This document shows positions 42,043 through 50,251 of a stretch of 64,000 bases of DNA, piece by piece (the stretch's first letter is position 1; each line of letters opens with the position of its first letter). Below the pieces are notes generated by a model. That model searched no databases and had not been told where the DNA came from. It saw only the letters and a program-made list of their open reading frames with translations. A program made the position numbers and the translations under genes. The DNA comes from UASB124 sp041662445 (lineage in GTDB: Bacteria; Babelota; Babeliae; Babelales; RVW-14): assembly GCA_041662445.1 (NCBI GenBank), contig JBAZSL010000004.1, positions 1 to 64,000 of the forward strand, in the 5' to 3' direction.

Positions 42043-43407
42043 ATGTGTTCCGATACTGAGATTCCAGAAATCAGTGGCGCAACGCCGTTGCCGCCACCGC
42101 AAGAGGCTCCGGTTGAAAGCTTGCCCACACCGCTCATCTTCAATGCAATACAACGTTCATCGCATCTTCTGAGGATAATCATCGATATTGACAAAGCCAT
42201 GACGAATGCGGTCCTTTTGCAAACAACCGAACATTTTAGAAACAGCTCATTTGGAGGATTTGATCTAAAAAAAGTTCCCAGCGAGTATGTACAAGAAATG
42301 TATGCAGCAGAAATTTTTGGGCATACTAAGGATTATTTTTTCCATCATATTGCTATAGATTTTTTGATGGATGAAATCATTGCACACAAAATTGCCCTAG
42401 TAAATTATCCCCGATTTGTAACCGTGGAAGTTACTCCTGACCAAAAGATTAGCTACCATTTTGACCTTTCGATCGCTGATGCGTTGGAACTTAAAGAATG
42501 GAAACATTTCGCCTTTAGATCACCCAAACGAAAACGCTATAAAGATCTTGATAAGCAGGTATGTTCCTTTGTTGAAAGTCGCCACAATCAATCTCGCAGA
42601 TTAAATTATACGCTTGTTGAAGAAGATGATTGGGTACTTTTTGAAACTACACTGCTTGATTGCAAAAATAATCCAGTACATTACGGTTGCCGTAGTTCAT
42701 TTTGGATCAAACTTGGCCGACAGGAGCTCTCAGATTCTCTTGCAAGTCAACTCATTAATAAATCTATCGGCGATTCTTTTCAAACAACATCCTTCTCTGG
42801 ATATGCACCGAGCAACCAAACAGGAGAATGTTGTTACAGTTTTCTCGTCACTATCAAATCACTCATTAAATGCGGACACACGTCGCTTGAAGTGCTCAAG
42901 ACTACGTTCAGGCTTAAAAATAAAACTGATGTTCATAACAAATTGATGGAAATATTTTCGTATCGCAACGACATTTCGCAACGGCAGGCAATCGTTGATG
43001 AGGTTTTTCATCTTTTGCTCTCCAAGCATCGCTTTGAAGTTCCCAAGCACCTCATTTTGCGCCGCGAAGAGGATATTATCGGTAATTTATCGCGCCAGCC
43101 CGACTATCATGTTTACAAATCGCAAGAAGATTTTCAGACATCGGTAGAAATGCTTGCTGAAAAGCAACTCAAAGAAGAAATCATCATTGATCAAATAGCC
43201 TACACCGAAAACATTAAGGTTGATCTAAAAGATACCATCAATTATTTGTATCTTTTGAGCAGTAAGCGACTTAAAGAATTCATTTATTTTAAGCCGCTTC
43301 TTGAGCGCATTGAGGAAACAAGCAGCCCAATCAATATATCGACAATATCGCAAGCCGTTATGCGCGAAAAAACGCTCAATTTTATTATTCATTCATTAAC
43401 CAAGTAG
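42043..43407 (+). CDS. tig: Divergent trigger factor-like chaperone
   Basis: A 454-residue protein. ATG 42043 follows AGGAGG; longer frames run back into tRNA-Leu. By pattern it is a trigger factor. The N-terminal domain has F(R)NSSFGGFDLKKVP, which aligns with the ribosome-docking GFRKGKVP (here residues 72-79), then FLMDEIIAHKIAL and a strand YHFDLSIADALELK-EWK. A PPIase-like middle follows (EDDWVLFETTLLDCKNN; IKLGRQELSDSLASQLINKS). The C-terminal arms read FEVPKHLILRREEDIIG then EKQLKEEIIIDQIAYTENIKV, as in trigger factors. The docking Arg-Lys pair is Asp-Leu here. The call is by eye and the identity is very low. Confidence 0.68.
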   Translation: MCSDTEIPEISGATPLPPPQEAPVESLPTPLIFNAIQRSSHLLRIIIDIDKAMTNAVLLQTTEHFRNSSFGGFDLKKVPSEYVQEMYAAEIFGHTKDYFFHHIAIDFLMDEIIAHKIALVNYPRFVTVEVTPDQKISYHFDLSIADALELKEWKHFAFRSPKRKRYKDLDKQVCSFVESRHNQSRRLNYTLVEEDDWVLFETTLLDCKNNPVHYGCRSSFWIKLGRQELSDSLASQLINKSIGDSFQTTSFSGYAPSNQTGECCYSFLVTIKSLIKCGHTSLEVLKTTFRLKNKTDVHNKLMEIFSYRNDISQRQAIVDEVFHLLLSKHRFEVPKHLILRREEDIIGNLSRQPDYHVYKSQEDFQTSVEMLAEKQLKEEIIIDQIAYTENIKVDLKDTINYLYLLSSKRLKEFIYFKPLLERIEETSSPINISTISQAVMREKTLNFIIHSLTK

Positions 43408-43416
43408 GGCGATCGC

Positions 43417-44511
43417 ATGAAGTATACACAAATACGCGCGACCATACTTATCGCACTTACATTGGCAACTTCAAATATATATGCCCAAATACCAGCAGCT
43501 GCGCCTGCACCACTAATTCAAACCGTATGGGTCGTCGACAACAAAAACACACTCTTCTTCCGTGAGGGCATATCGCCGCAAAATGTTTTGGGGACTGTGT
43601 GGAAAGAGATTCCTGGCATCAAAATTATGCAAATTGCAGCCGGATCTTGTGGCAACGTTTGGGCAATAAGCGAAACGCGACAGCTTTTATTTCGCGAAGG
43701 AATAACGCCCTCAACACCAGCTGGCACAGGGTGGAAAATAGTCGACCAGGTAACAGGATTTGTCGAGATCATCATTGGTGGGCCAAATGATTCCCTTGTG
43801 TGGGCTCGCGATGGGAACAGTAAGGTCTTTCGTAGAATTGGCATTACCCCTGGCAATCCCATCGGAACTGGGTGGGTGCAGGTACCCAAGATAGATGCCC
43901 GTAGCGTTGCCATAAGTCCCGAGGGCGATGTATGGCACCTTGGCTTCAGATGGCAGCCTTTTCAATATCTTTACGTAAAAGTCTACCACGCCCGTGATGC
44001 AAATTTTTCAGGATGGGACCACGTTTTCACAGAACCAATTGATTGCAGCAAAATTGTACTCGACCCAGGCAAGGGGCTGTGGGTTCTTATCGCTACTAAG
44101 AAGAAAATATTTTTTACGACGCGAGAATATTATGAGCTACGTTTTCACCCATTTGTTGGACAAACTACAGCATTACAACCAACGTCTTCGCTTAACATTC
44201 AAAATCCACGACTTTTGAATATTGCAACAAATAAAGGTGGCGACGTATGGGGAATTAAGCTCGGTGGTACTGTCGTTGCACGCCAGGGCGATACATGGAC
44301 TGAAGCTGGAAATTTGGAACCTTGTGTGCAAATTGCCGTGGGGTCACTACCATATGCGGCACAACCGGCTGTAGAAAAACCAATTGTAGAAAAACCGGCC
44401 ATAGAAAAGGCGGCTTCAGCAGAGAAACTGCCTGTAAAAAAATCGCCTGTAAAGAACCCACCTGTAAAGAAAAAACCGTTGGCGAAGAAAAAACCTGTGG
44501 AGAAAAAATGA
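43417..44511 (+). CDS. Secreted tectonin-repeat protein with basic tail (C)
   Basis: A 364-residue protein with a signal peptide (IRATILIALTLATSNIYA). The propeller repeats are clear: LFFREGISPQNVLGTVW, LLFREGITPSTPAGTGW and VFRRIGITPGNPIGTGW, each preceded by an AxGxxGNVWAI-type strand. The tail is Lys/Pro-rich (VKKSPVKNPPVKKKPLAKKK), like copies A and B near 28-30 kb. It overlaps the next gene by 4 bases (ATGA). Distance and divergence from A and B suggest an older duplication. Function is inferred only from domain type. Confidence 0.78.
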   Translation: MKYTQIRATILIALTLATSNIYAQIPAAAPAPLIQTVWVVDNKNTLFFREGISPQNVLGTVWKEIPGIKIMQIAAGSCGNVWAISETRQLLFREGITPSTPAGTGWKIVDQVTGFVEIIIGGPNDSLVWARDGNSKVFRRIGITPGNPIGTGWVQVPKIDARSVAISPEGDVWHLGFRWQPFQYLYVKVYHARDANFSGWDHVFTEPIDCSKIVLDPGKGLWVLIATKKKIFFTTREYYELRFHPFVGQTTALQPTSSLNIQNPRLLNIATNKGGDVWGIKLGGTVVARQGDTWTEAGNLEPCVQIAVGSLPYAAQPAVEKPIVEKPAIEKAASAEKLPVKKSPVKNPPVKKKPLAKKKPVEKK

Positions 44512-45503
44512 AACATATTCTCACATTACTCGGCTTTTTTTTACTAACCCTCAACACCGCACAGCCCATCAAGGTCGGCGGCATGTATTTAACGGCTGAA
44601 GAGGAACCCGCAGCCCGGCGTGAATGGCTCAAATCGTACCCAAATGGCAGCAAACTTCTTTTAAACATGGGACTGGATAACGAATATCATCTGGCCGCGA
44701 TTAAAGAACCTGGAACAACCCTCTACTATCTAGGATTGCAAAAAGAACCCTACGACATCACTATTAAACACGACGAGGGAAGCGATTTCATCACCTTCGA
44801 ACTCCCACAACTCAAAGATAGTGATGCATGGGCCATTGGACCGTGGAAGGTAGTGCCGCAACATGGCTCACTGGGCCCACGTTTATTGTTATGGCATGAA
44901 GAAAAAGGTGGCTTTTTATGCGCCGATCAGACATTCTCCCAACTTTTTATCACCAAAGGGGATGTCCGCTCGGGGAATGTTTCTTTTTGGTACTATGGCT
45001 CTAAACGAGCAGAACCATCCGCAGAAACAACGCCTGCGGCCCCAGCAACGCCACTCAAGGAATATGTCTTTAAAGAACTGTCTAATGGAACCAAGGTAAC
45101 GATATGGTCCAACCAGAATAAATCTTACATCACCTATAAACGCGTCCCCGCACCGATGTTCGGCAAATCTGGCAGGCCTATGCCAACGTTAATACAACCA
45201 ACCAAAGCCATCATAGAAACCTCACCTACACCACAAATTTACGAAATCCAGATAAATGAGCTCGGGGTCTTCTTTATGCCTCCGGGCAAACCAGGAACCC
45301 GCAGCGTACCAGGCTTCGGCCCCTATAAGGTCGTCCCCGTTGATCCCAAGAACCCAAATTTGCAACAAATTTACCTTCAAAATGCGTCCGAACCGACTAA
45401 ATATGTTAACGTTGACAGCAATGGAACGGTTATAGCAAATGCCACCGAACCAACAAGTTTGGCCATCAGGTTGAATAAATTCTCATCATGGATACAATGG
45501 TAA
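44508..45503 (+). CDS. Secreted beta-rich protein, unknown function
   Basis: A 331-residue protein that starts in the stop of the tectonin gene (AAAATGA) after GTGGAGAA, with a short signal peptide (LTLLGFFLLTLNTAQP). It holds two or more similar beta units of about 100-130 residues each, of the kind LYYLGLQKEPYDITI...GPWKVVPQHG and YKRVPAPMF...GPYKVVPVDP, so an internal duplication (GPxKVVP in both) is visible. No family is recognised; the units recall beta-trefoil or fascin-like folds, a guess only. Coexpressed with the tectonin protein, it may act with it. Confidence 0.6.
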   Translation: MKHILTLLGFFLLTLNTAQPIKVGGMYLTAEEEPAARREWLKSYPNGSKLLLNMGLDNEYHLAAIKEPGTTLYYLGLQKEPYDITIKHDEGSDFITFELPQLKDSDAWAIGPWKVVPQHGSLGPRLLLWHEEKGGFLCADQTFSQLFITKGDVRSGNVSFWYYGSKRAEPSAETTPAAPATPLKEYVFKELSNGTKVTIWSNQNKSYITYKRVPAPMFGKSGRPMPTLIQPTKAIIETSPTPQIYEIQINELGVFFMPPGKPGTRSVPGFGPYKVVPVDPKNPNLQQIYLQNASEPTKYVNVDSNGTVIANATEPTSLAIRLNKFSSWIQW

Positions 45504-45549
45504 ATCGCTAACTGCTTTTTACGACATATCATTTTTCGGAGTTTAAACC

Positions 45550-45684
45550 ATGTCAATCACCTATCAACCAAGTGTCAGACGCAGAAAAAAGAAACACGGA
45601 TTCCGTAAACGCATGGCCACTAAAGACGGACAAAACATTCTTCGTCGGCGCCGCGCAAAAAAACGCAAGAGATTGGCTGCGTAA
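45550..45684 (+). CDS. rpmH: Ribosomal protein bL34
   Basis: A 44-residue, very basic protein. The N-terminus MSITYQPSVRRRKKKHGFRK and the ending NILRRRRAKKRKRLAA are those of bacterial L34 (YQPS, HGFR-x-RM, RRRAK-x-RKRL). CGGAG lies 9 bases before the ATG. L34 is part of the 50S subunit. In most bacteria it sits beside rnpA and yidC near the replication origin; here it is flanked by a secreted protein gene and a convergent FKBP gene and has its own terminator. Confidence 0.96.
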   Translation: MSITYQPSVRRRKKKHGFRKRMATKDGQNILRRRRAKKRKRLAA

Positions 45685-45701
45685 GACACACTCAAAAATT
45701 T

Positions 45702-45732
45702 AAAGGGCCCCGAAATTCGAGGCCCTTTTTTA
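45702..45732 (+). terminator. Terminator after rpmH
   Basis: AAAGGGCC / GGCCCTTT stem around a CCGAAATTCGA loop, followed by a run of six T. It works on the plus strand for rpmH and, by symmetry, may serve the convergent FKBP gene. Confidence 0.85.
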
Positions 45733-45753
45733 GTGCTCAAAAATTGCGTACAA

Positions 45754-46233
45754 CTATTGTGCGAGTCCAAGTAACTCAACATCAAAAATAAGTGTTGCAT
45801 TAGGCGGTATGACACCACCGGCACCGCGCGTGCCATAACCAAGATGCGATGGAATAATCAGGCGACATTTTTCGCCAACCTTCATCGCCATAACACCGTC
45901 ATCCCAGCCCTTAATTACGTGGCCAATGCCAATGACAAACGAGAACGGTTCGCCTCTATCAACACTGCTATCAAATTTTCGTCCCGGTTTTCCACCCTCA
46001 TCCAACCATCCCGTGTAATGCACGGTAACTTGCTGACCTTTGCGGGGACTTTGTGCACCAGCCGGAGCTTCTTTAAGTATCTCACGGCGTAATTCCTGAT
46101 TATCTTGTTTAATCATAGCTACTTTCGTTGGTAATGATTGTCGTTCATTTTTATTATCGTTTGCACCACACGATGCGCACACACAACTTGCACCTACAAA
46201 TACAACATACTTCGTATAAGAAAACATCTTCAT
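45754..46233 (-). CDS. FKBP-type peptidyl-prolyl isomerase, exported
   Basis: A 159-residue exported FKBP. The N-terminus VVFVGASCVCASCG is a signal sequence, possibly lipoprotein-type with Cys around residue 20. The FKBP domain begins about residue 65: VTVHYTGWLDEGG, GRKFDSSVDRGEPFSFVIG, GHVIKGWDDGVMAMKVGEK and GYGTRGAGGVIPPNATLIF are the classical motifs, with Tyr, Asp, Trp and Tyr of the active site in place. It speeds folding of proline peptide bonds in the envelope. It is convergent with rpmH and 24 bases after the next gene's stop. Confidence 0.95.
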   Translation of the reverse strand: MKMFSYTKYVVFVGASCVCASCGANDNKNERQSLPTKVAMIKQDNQELRREILKEAPAGAQSPRKGQQVTVHYTGWLDEGGKPGRKFDSSVDRGEPFSFVIGIGHVIKGWDDGVMAMKVGEKCRLIIPSHLGYGTRGAGGVIPPNATLIFDVELLGLAQ

Positions 46234-46257
46234 GTCATTTTTCCTTTCCGAGATAAC

Positions 46258-46947
46258 TTACTTTTTTCCTATCGGCAAAATACACAACGGAACCTCATCT
46301 GGCACACCTTCAAGAACTTTTTGTACCGCAGCGTCATCAAACGCTCCAACCAACACCGTACCCATGCCCAATGCCGTTGCCTGCAGGTAAACATTCTCGG
46401 CCGCAGCACCAATCTCCATGTGCACATATTGACGTGCACGTTGGCCATATTTTTTTTCAGTAATCTTGTAATTTGCGCAGAGAACAATACTGGCAGGAGC
46501 CTGATGAATCCACTGTTGCGAAAAAGCTGCTTCGCTCAACGCGACACGTCGATCCCCATCATGCACTTTACTCAATTCATGCTTAAGCGGGTTGTACCTA
46601 AAGATTCCCACTGAAAGGCCCCTAACCTCACCGACAATAAGATAAATTTCAAGCGGATACAGAGCTCCCGCAGATGGTGTAGCACGCAACATACGTTGTT
46701 TATCAGTCAAGCCCTGGCACGCCCAGAGCAACTGCGCCACATCGGCAACAGCCAATGGTTCATTTTTATATAAACGCAATGAACGCCGCTGGCTTATCGC
46801 TTCTTCAACCGATGTTGAACTATGCGTGCGAACTTCAGGAAGTTTTATGGCCTGATCGCCACCCGCTCGCATAAACTTCAGGACCACAATAAATGTAACA
46901 ATGGCGCATATTAATGCGATAACCCACCACCACGATAAACTCTGCAC
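46258..46947 (-). CDS. Membrane-anchored SagB-type nitroreductase
   Basis: A 229-residue protein with an N-terminal membrane span (WWVIALICAIVTFIVVL) and a nitroreductase domain of the SagB/ThcOx type: ISQRRSLRLYKNEPLAVADV, QRMLRATPSAGALYPLEIYL, FSQQWIHQAPASIVLC and VHMEIGAAAENVYLQATALG. SagB enzymes oxidise azoline rings in peptide natural products, but stand-alone members with unknown reactions are common and no peptide-cyclase gene is near. The enzyme could be oriented to either side of the inner membrane. It lies just upstream of the FKBP gene. Confidence 0.88.
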   Translation of the reverse strand: MQSLSWWWVIALICAIVTFIVVLKFMRAGGDQAIKLPEVRTHSSTSVEEAISQRRSLRLYKNEPLAVADVAQLLWACQGLTDKQRMLRATPSAGALYPLEIYLIVGEVRGLSVGIFRYNPLKHELSKVHDGDRRVALSEAAFSQQWIHQAPASIVLCANYKITEKKYGQRARQYVHMEIGAAAENVYLQATALGMGTVLVGAFDDAAVQKVLEGVPDEVPLCILPIGKK

Positions 46948-47043
46948 GAAAAACCCCTTTCTGTGAAACCTTACCTTTTGACTTACTTGTCGCTACACTG
47001 TACCAAGGTTATTGTAAAAAGCTCTTCAAATTAAGGCCCTGGT

Positions 47044-48252
47044 ATGAATCACACGAAGCTTACCACAAGTCTTTTACTTCTGGCGATTGCCGGAGCGGTC
47101 TCGTTTTATACGTTTCAACGCCATGTTGCGCATAAAAAAAATCATTTTCTCATTGAACACCCTGCGCAACGAGACCTCACACAATTTGTCACCGCGTCAG
47201 GCAATCTCAAAGCAAAAGATCCCATTTCAGTCGGCAGCTTGGTAGCAGGTAAAACTATCAAAATTTTGGCCGAAGACAACGATGCTGTTAAAAAAGATCA
47301 ACTTTTGGCGGTTCTTGATAATGGAATTGGCGACAGCTCCATTAAACGGCTTAAGGCGCTTTTGGCAGATGCCACAGCACGTTTAATCTACACCGAAAAG
47401 TTTTATGCACGTCAAAAGGCCCTCTATAATTCAGGCCAGCTTTCCAAAAATCTTTACGAGCAATACACGCAAGATTACGACGTTGCCAAAGCACGTGTCG
47501 ACCAAACAACAGCAGAATTGGAAATAGAAACAAAAACCTATGAAAATCTTTTCATCCGTTCCCCTGTCGACGGCATTGTGATTGCTAAAAAGATAAATCT
47601 TGGACAAATGATTACCTCGCAACTTGATGCTACCGTGCTCTTTGAAATAGCACAAAATCTTGACTGTTTGGAAGCTCACCTTGACGTTGATGAAGCAGAC
47701 GTTGGCATGGTCAAGGAGTGCCAAGAAGCATTCTTTACCGTCGACTCATTTCCCAAAGAAAAGTTTTGCGCAAAAGTAAAACGGCTCCAGTACCAAGCAA
47801 AAATTATCGACAACGTTGTCACCTATGCCACGGTCCTTGATGTAAATAATCCAGATCTCAGACTCCGTCCGGGCATGACCAGTAATGTTGATATTAAAGT
47901 TGCTGAAGTGAAGCAGGGATGGAGCATCTCCAATCGTGCATTTCGTGTAAGCACACTTGAACTCGAAAATACTGCAAAAAAATTAGGCCTCACGATTAAA
48001 AAACTTCCTGTCGAACCACGCGTTACATCGCCTAAGCAATTAAAGACAAAAGATTATTTGTGGATTCTTGAAGATGATAAAACCATCAAACAGATTGAGG
48101 TCACCTTGGGCATTAATGATGGGAAACACATGCAAATTATTAATGGTATTAATGCACAAACACATGTAATCATCGATATCACCGCTCCCACCCAGGACAA
48201 CATCCTTCTTAAGGGTGTTTTTGGTAAGCCGGGCGGAATCGGAAGTAAGTAA
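47044..48252 (+). CDS. Periplasmic adaptor of an ABC exporter (MacA-like)
   Basis: A 402-residue HlyD/MacA-type membrane fusion protein: one N-terminal anchor (TSLLLLAIAGAVSFYTF), a lipoyl-like half (GNLKAKDPISVGSLVAGK), a coiled-coil hairpin (DATARLIYTEKFYARQKALY, then YTQDYDVAKARVDQTTAELE), a second lipoyl half (FIRSPVDGIVIAKKINLGQM) and a beta-barrel region with LRPGMTSNVDIKV. It links the ABC unit encoded downstream to an outer-membrane TolC channel. It is the first gene of a three-gene operon. Confidence 0.9.
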   Translation: MNHTKLTTSLLLLAIAGAVSFYTFQRHVAHKKNHFLIEHPAQRDLTQFVTASGNLKAKDPISVGSLVAGKTIKILAEDNDAVKKDQLLAVLDNGIGDSSIKRLKALLADATARLIYTEKFYARQKALYNSGQLSKNLYEQYTQDYDVAKARVDQTTAELEIETKTYENLFIRSPVDGIVIAKKINLGQMITSQLDATVLFEIAQNLDCLEAHLDVDEADVGMVKECQEAFFTVDSFPKEKFCAKVKRLQYQAKIIDNVVTYATVLDVNNPDLRLRPGMTSNVDIKVAEVKQGWSISNRAFRVSTLELENTAKKLGLTIKKLPVEPRVTSPKQLKTKDYLWILEDDKTIKQIEVTLGINDGKHMQIINGINAQTHVIIDITAPTQDNILLKGVFGKPGGIGSK

Positions 48253-48261
48253 CACACCCCT

Positions 48262-48948
48262 ATGAAACTCATTGAAACAAAAGACATCGTTAAGACTTAT
48301 GTTATGGGCGAGACAAAATTAAATGCCCTTGACGGCATTAATCTTGTCATCGAAGAAGGCGAATTTGTCGCCATTACAGGATCATCGGGTTCTGGCAAAT
48401 CAACACTCATGCATCTGCTAGGATGTCTTGATACCCCAACGTCAGGGACATATTTTTTAGACAACATCGATGTTTCAAAGGCAAGTCGCGATGAACTTGC
48501 AGATATTCGTAACAAAAAAATCGGTTTTGTTTTCCAAAAATTTTATCTTTTGACCGATCTTACGGCACTTGAAAATGTTGCGCTGCCCCTCCTGTATGCC
48601 CGTGTAAAAGAATCTGAGGCCTACAAAAAAGCCGCCGATCATCTTGCAAAAGTCAACCTGACCGACCGCCTGCACCACTACCCCTACCAACTTTCTGGCG
48701 GACAACAGCAACGAGTTGCCATTGCACGATCTCTTGCCAATGATCCTCGTATTATATTTGCCGATGAACCAACGGGTAATCTTGATTCAGCCACCGGCAA
48801 AATCATTATGGACATATTTATTAAGCTTAACCAAGAGCACGGTGTAACCATCATCATGGTTACACACTCATCTGAAATTGCACGTACAGCGCGACGTGTT
48901 ATAGCGCTAACTGATGGCAAAATTACTCGCGATGGAGCACAATCATGA
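48262..48948 (+). CDS. ABC transporter ATP-binding protein (MacB/LolD-type)
   Basis: A 228-residue ABC ATPase. Walker A is GSSGSGKS (about residues 40-47), the signature is LSGGQQQRVAIARSL, Walker B is IIFADEPTGNLDS, and the His-loop is MVTHSSEIA. It resembles the ATPase half of MacB or LolD. Here ATPase and permease are separate genes, as in the YknYZ type, rather than fused as in MacB. It starts 9 bases after the adaptor gene and overlaps the permease by 4. Confidence 0.95.
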   Translation: MKLIETKDIVKTYVMGETKLNALDGINLVIEEGEFVAITGSSGSGKSTLMHLLGCLDTPTSGTYFLDNIDVSKASRDELADIRNKKIGFVFQKFYLLTDLTALENVALPLLYARVKESEAYKKAADHLAKVNLTDRLHHYPYQLSGGQQQRVAIARSLANDPRIIFADEPTGNLDSATGKIIMDIFIKLNQEHGVTIIMVTHSSEIARTARRVIALTDGKITRDGAQS

Positions 48949-50156
48949 TGCTTATTTTACGTTTACGCTTTGCTCTTCGTTCACTACGCCACCACAAAAT
49001 GCGCTCCTTGCTCACCACGCTCGGCATTATCATTGGCGTAGTCGCCATTATTGCCGTTATGTCAATTGGAGAAGGCGCCAAATACAAAGTTCGCAAAGAA
49101 ATAGAAAAAATGGGATCAAATTTTATTGTGGTTCTTGCCGCAAGCCCAAAAACGCTGACACAACGTGGCACTATGTACTTTACACTCAAGCCAACTGACG
49201 TGCAGGCAATTCGTGATGAATGCAGCGAAGTTTCTCTCATTTCGCCAGCGGTTCAATATCAAGGAAAAGTCATCACCGAGGGAGCCAATTGGCAAACCAC
49301 CGTTGGAGGCACCAACGAAGTTTATTTGGAAGTTCGCCAGCTTAAAATGGCACGCGGTGATTTTTTTACCGAGCAAGATATCCGTTCTGCAAGCAAAACA
49401 GTCGTGCTTGGCCTCACCGTTGCAAAAGAACTTTTTGGCGACAAAGATCCTGTTGGCGCAATTGTTCGCATCAAAAAAATTCCGTTTAAAGTTATTGGGG
49501 TCATTGCAGAACAAGGTCGAGCACCCGATGGTCGCGATCTTGATGACGGTGTTTTTGTTCCCATCACCACTGCGTTACGCAAATTATTAGGCAAAACAAA
49601 TTATAACGCACTTATCATGTCCACACATCACAAAGAGCAAATGGCATCTGCTACGCGCCAAATACGCGCTATCCTCCGCCAAAAGCACCGGCTCCAAGAG
49701 CAGGATGAAGATGATTTTACTATATTTTCACAAGATGACGCCTTCCAGGCATCTGAGGCTGCAAGTGCGATTCTTAATCTGCTGCTTGTTATCATTGCTT
49801 CGATATCGCTTATGGTTGGTGGCATCGGCATCATGAATATCATGCTTGTCACCGTCAGTGAACGCACCAAAGAAATAGGCATCCGCATGGCGCTTGGCGC
49901 AACAACATCAAGCATTTTAACTCAATTTATTTTAGAATCGGTCGCCATCTGTCTTATCGGCGGACTACTCGGAGTGTTTTTGGGGATTACTACGGCTAAA
50001 ATAGTAGGCCTGATCTTGGGTTGGCCTATTTTTATTTCCCAGAAATCGATAGCCATATCACTTGTATCGGCAAGTCTAACAGGCCTCTTTTTTGGGTACT
50101 ATCCAGCAAAAAAGGCGTCCAGTATGAATCCTGTGGACGCTCTCATTGAAAATTAA
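48945..50156 (+). CDS. ABC transporter permease, MacB/FtsX-type
   Basis: A 403-residue permease with the MacB layout: an N-terminal span (TTLGIIIGVVAIIAVMSIG), a large periplasmic domain (residues ~45-265), and three C-terminal spans in an FtsX-type block (ISLMVGGIGIMNIMLVTVSE, ERTKEIGIRMALGAT, GGLLGVFLGITTAKIVGLIL). MacB-type pumps expel peptides, antibiotics or lipids through TolC. With the adaptor and ATPase it completes the inner-membrane part; the TolC-like gene at the window start could be the outer channel. Confidence 0.93.
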   Translation: MMLILRLRFALRSLRHHKMRSLLTTLGIIIGVVAIIAVMSIGEGAKYKVRKEIEKMGSNFIVVLAASPKTLTQRGTMYFTLKPTDVQAIRDECSEVSLISPAVQYQGKVITEGANWQTTVGGTNEVYLEVRQLKMARGDFFTEQDIRSASKTVVLGLTVAKELFGDKDPVGAIVRIKKIPFKVIGVIAEQGRAPDGRDLDDGVFVPITTALRKLLGKTNYNALIMSTHHKEQMASATRQIRAILRQKHRLQEQDEDDFTIFSQDDAFQASEAASAILNLLLVIIASISLMVGGIGIMNIMLVTVSERTKEIGIRMALGATTSSILTQFILESVAICLIGGLLGVFLGITTAKIVGLILGWPIFISQKSIAISLVSASLTGLFFGYYPAKKASSMNPVDALIEN

Positions 50157-50195
50157 TACTCATCAACTGATCCTCTACACAAAGCCCTAAAGGCG

Positions 50196-50221
50196 AACCG
50201 GCCGAGATATCCCGACCGGCT
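50196..50221. terminator. Hairpin between convergent genes
   Basis: AACCGGCCGAGAT facing ATCCCGACCGGCT, pairing with G-U wobbles over about 13 positions. It lies between the exporter operon and the convergent NZF protein gene. No clear T-run. Confidence 0.4.
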
Positions 50222-50251
50222 ATAGATCATTATGATTACGAAAGTATTATT

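Noticed and set aside
41886..42200. Open frames through the tRNA-Leu gene
   Set aside because: They read through a perfect cloverleaf; the trigger factor start at 42043 explains the region.
46258..46947. Peptide natural-product (azoline) biosynthesis by the SagB-like enzyme
   Set aside because: No cyclodehydratase, precursor peptide or export protein of such a cluster lies next to it.
46978..46999. Promoter TTGACT/TACACT before the MacA-like gene
   Set aside because: The two boxes are only 10 bases apart, too close for a sigma70 promoter.
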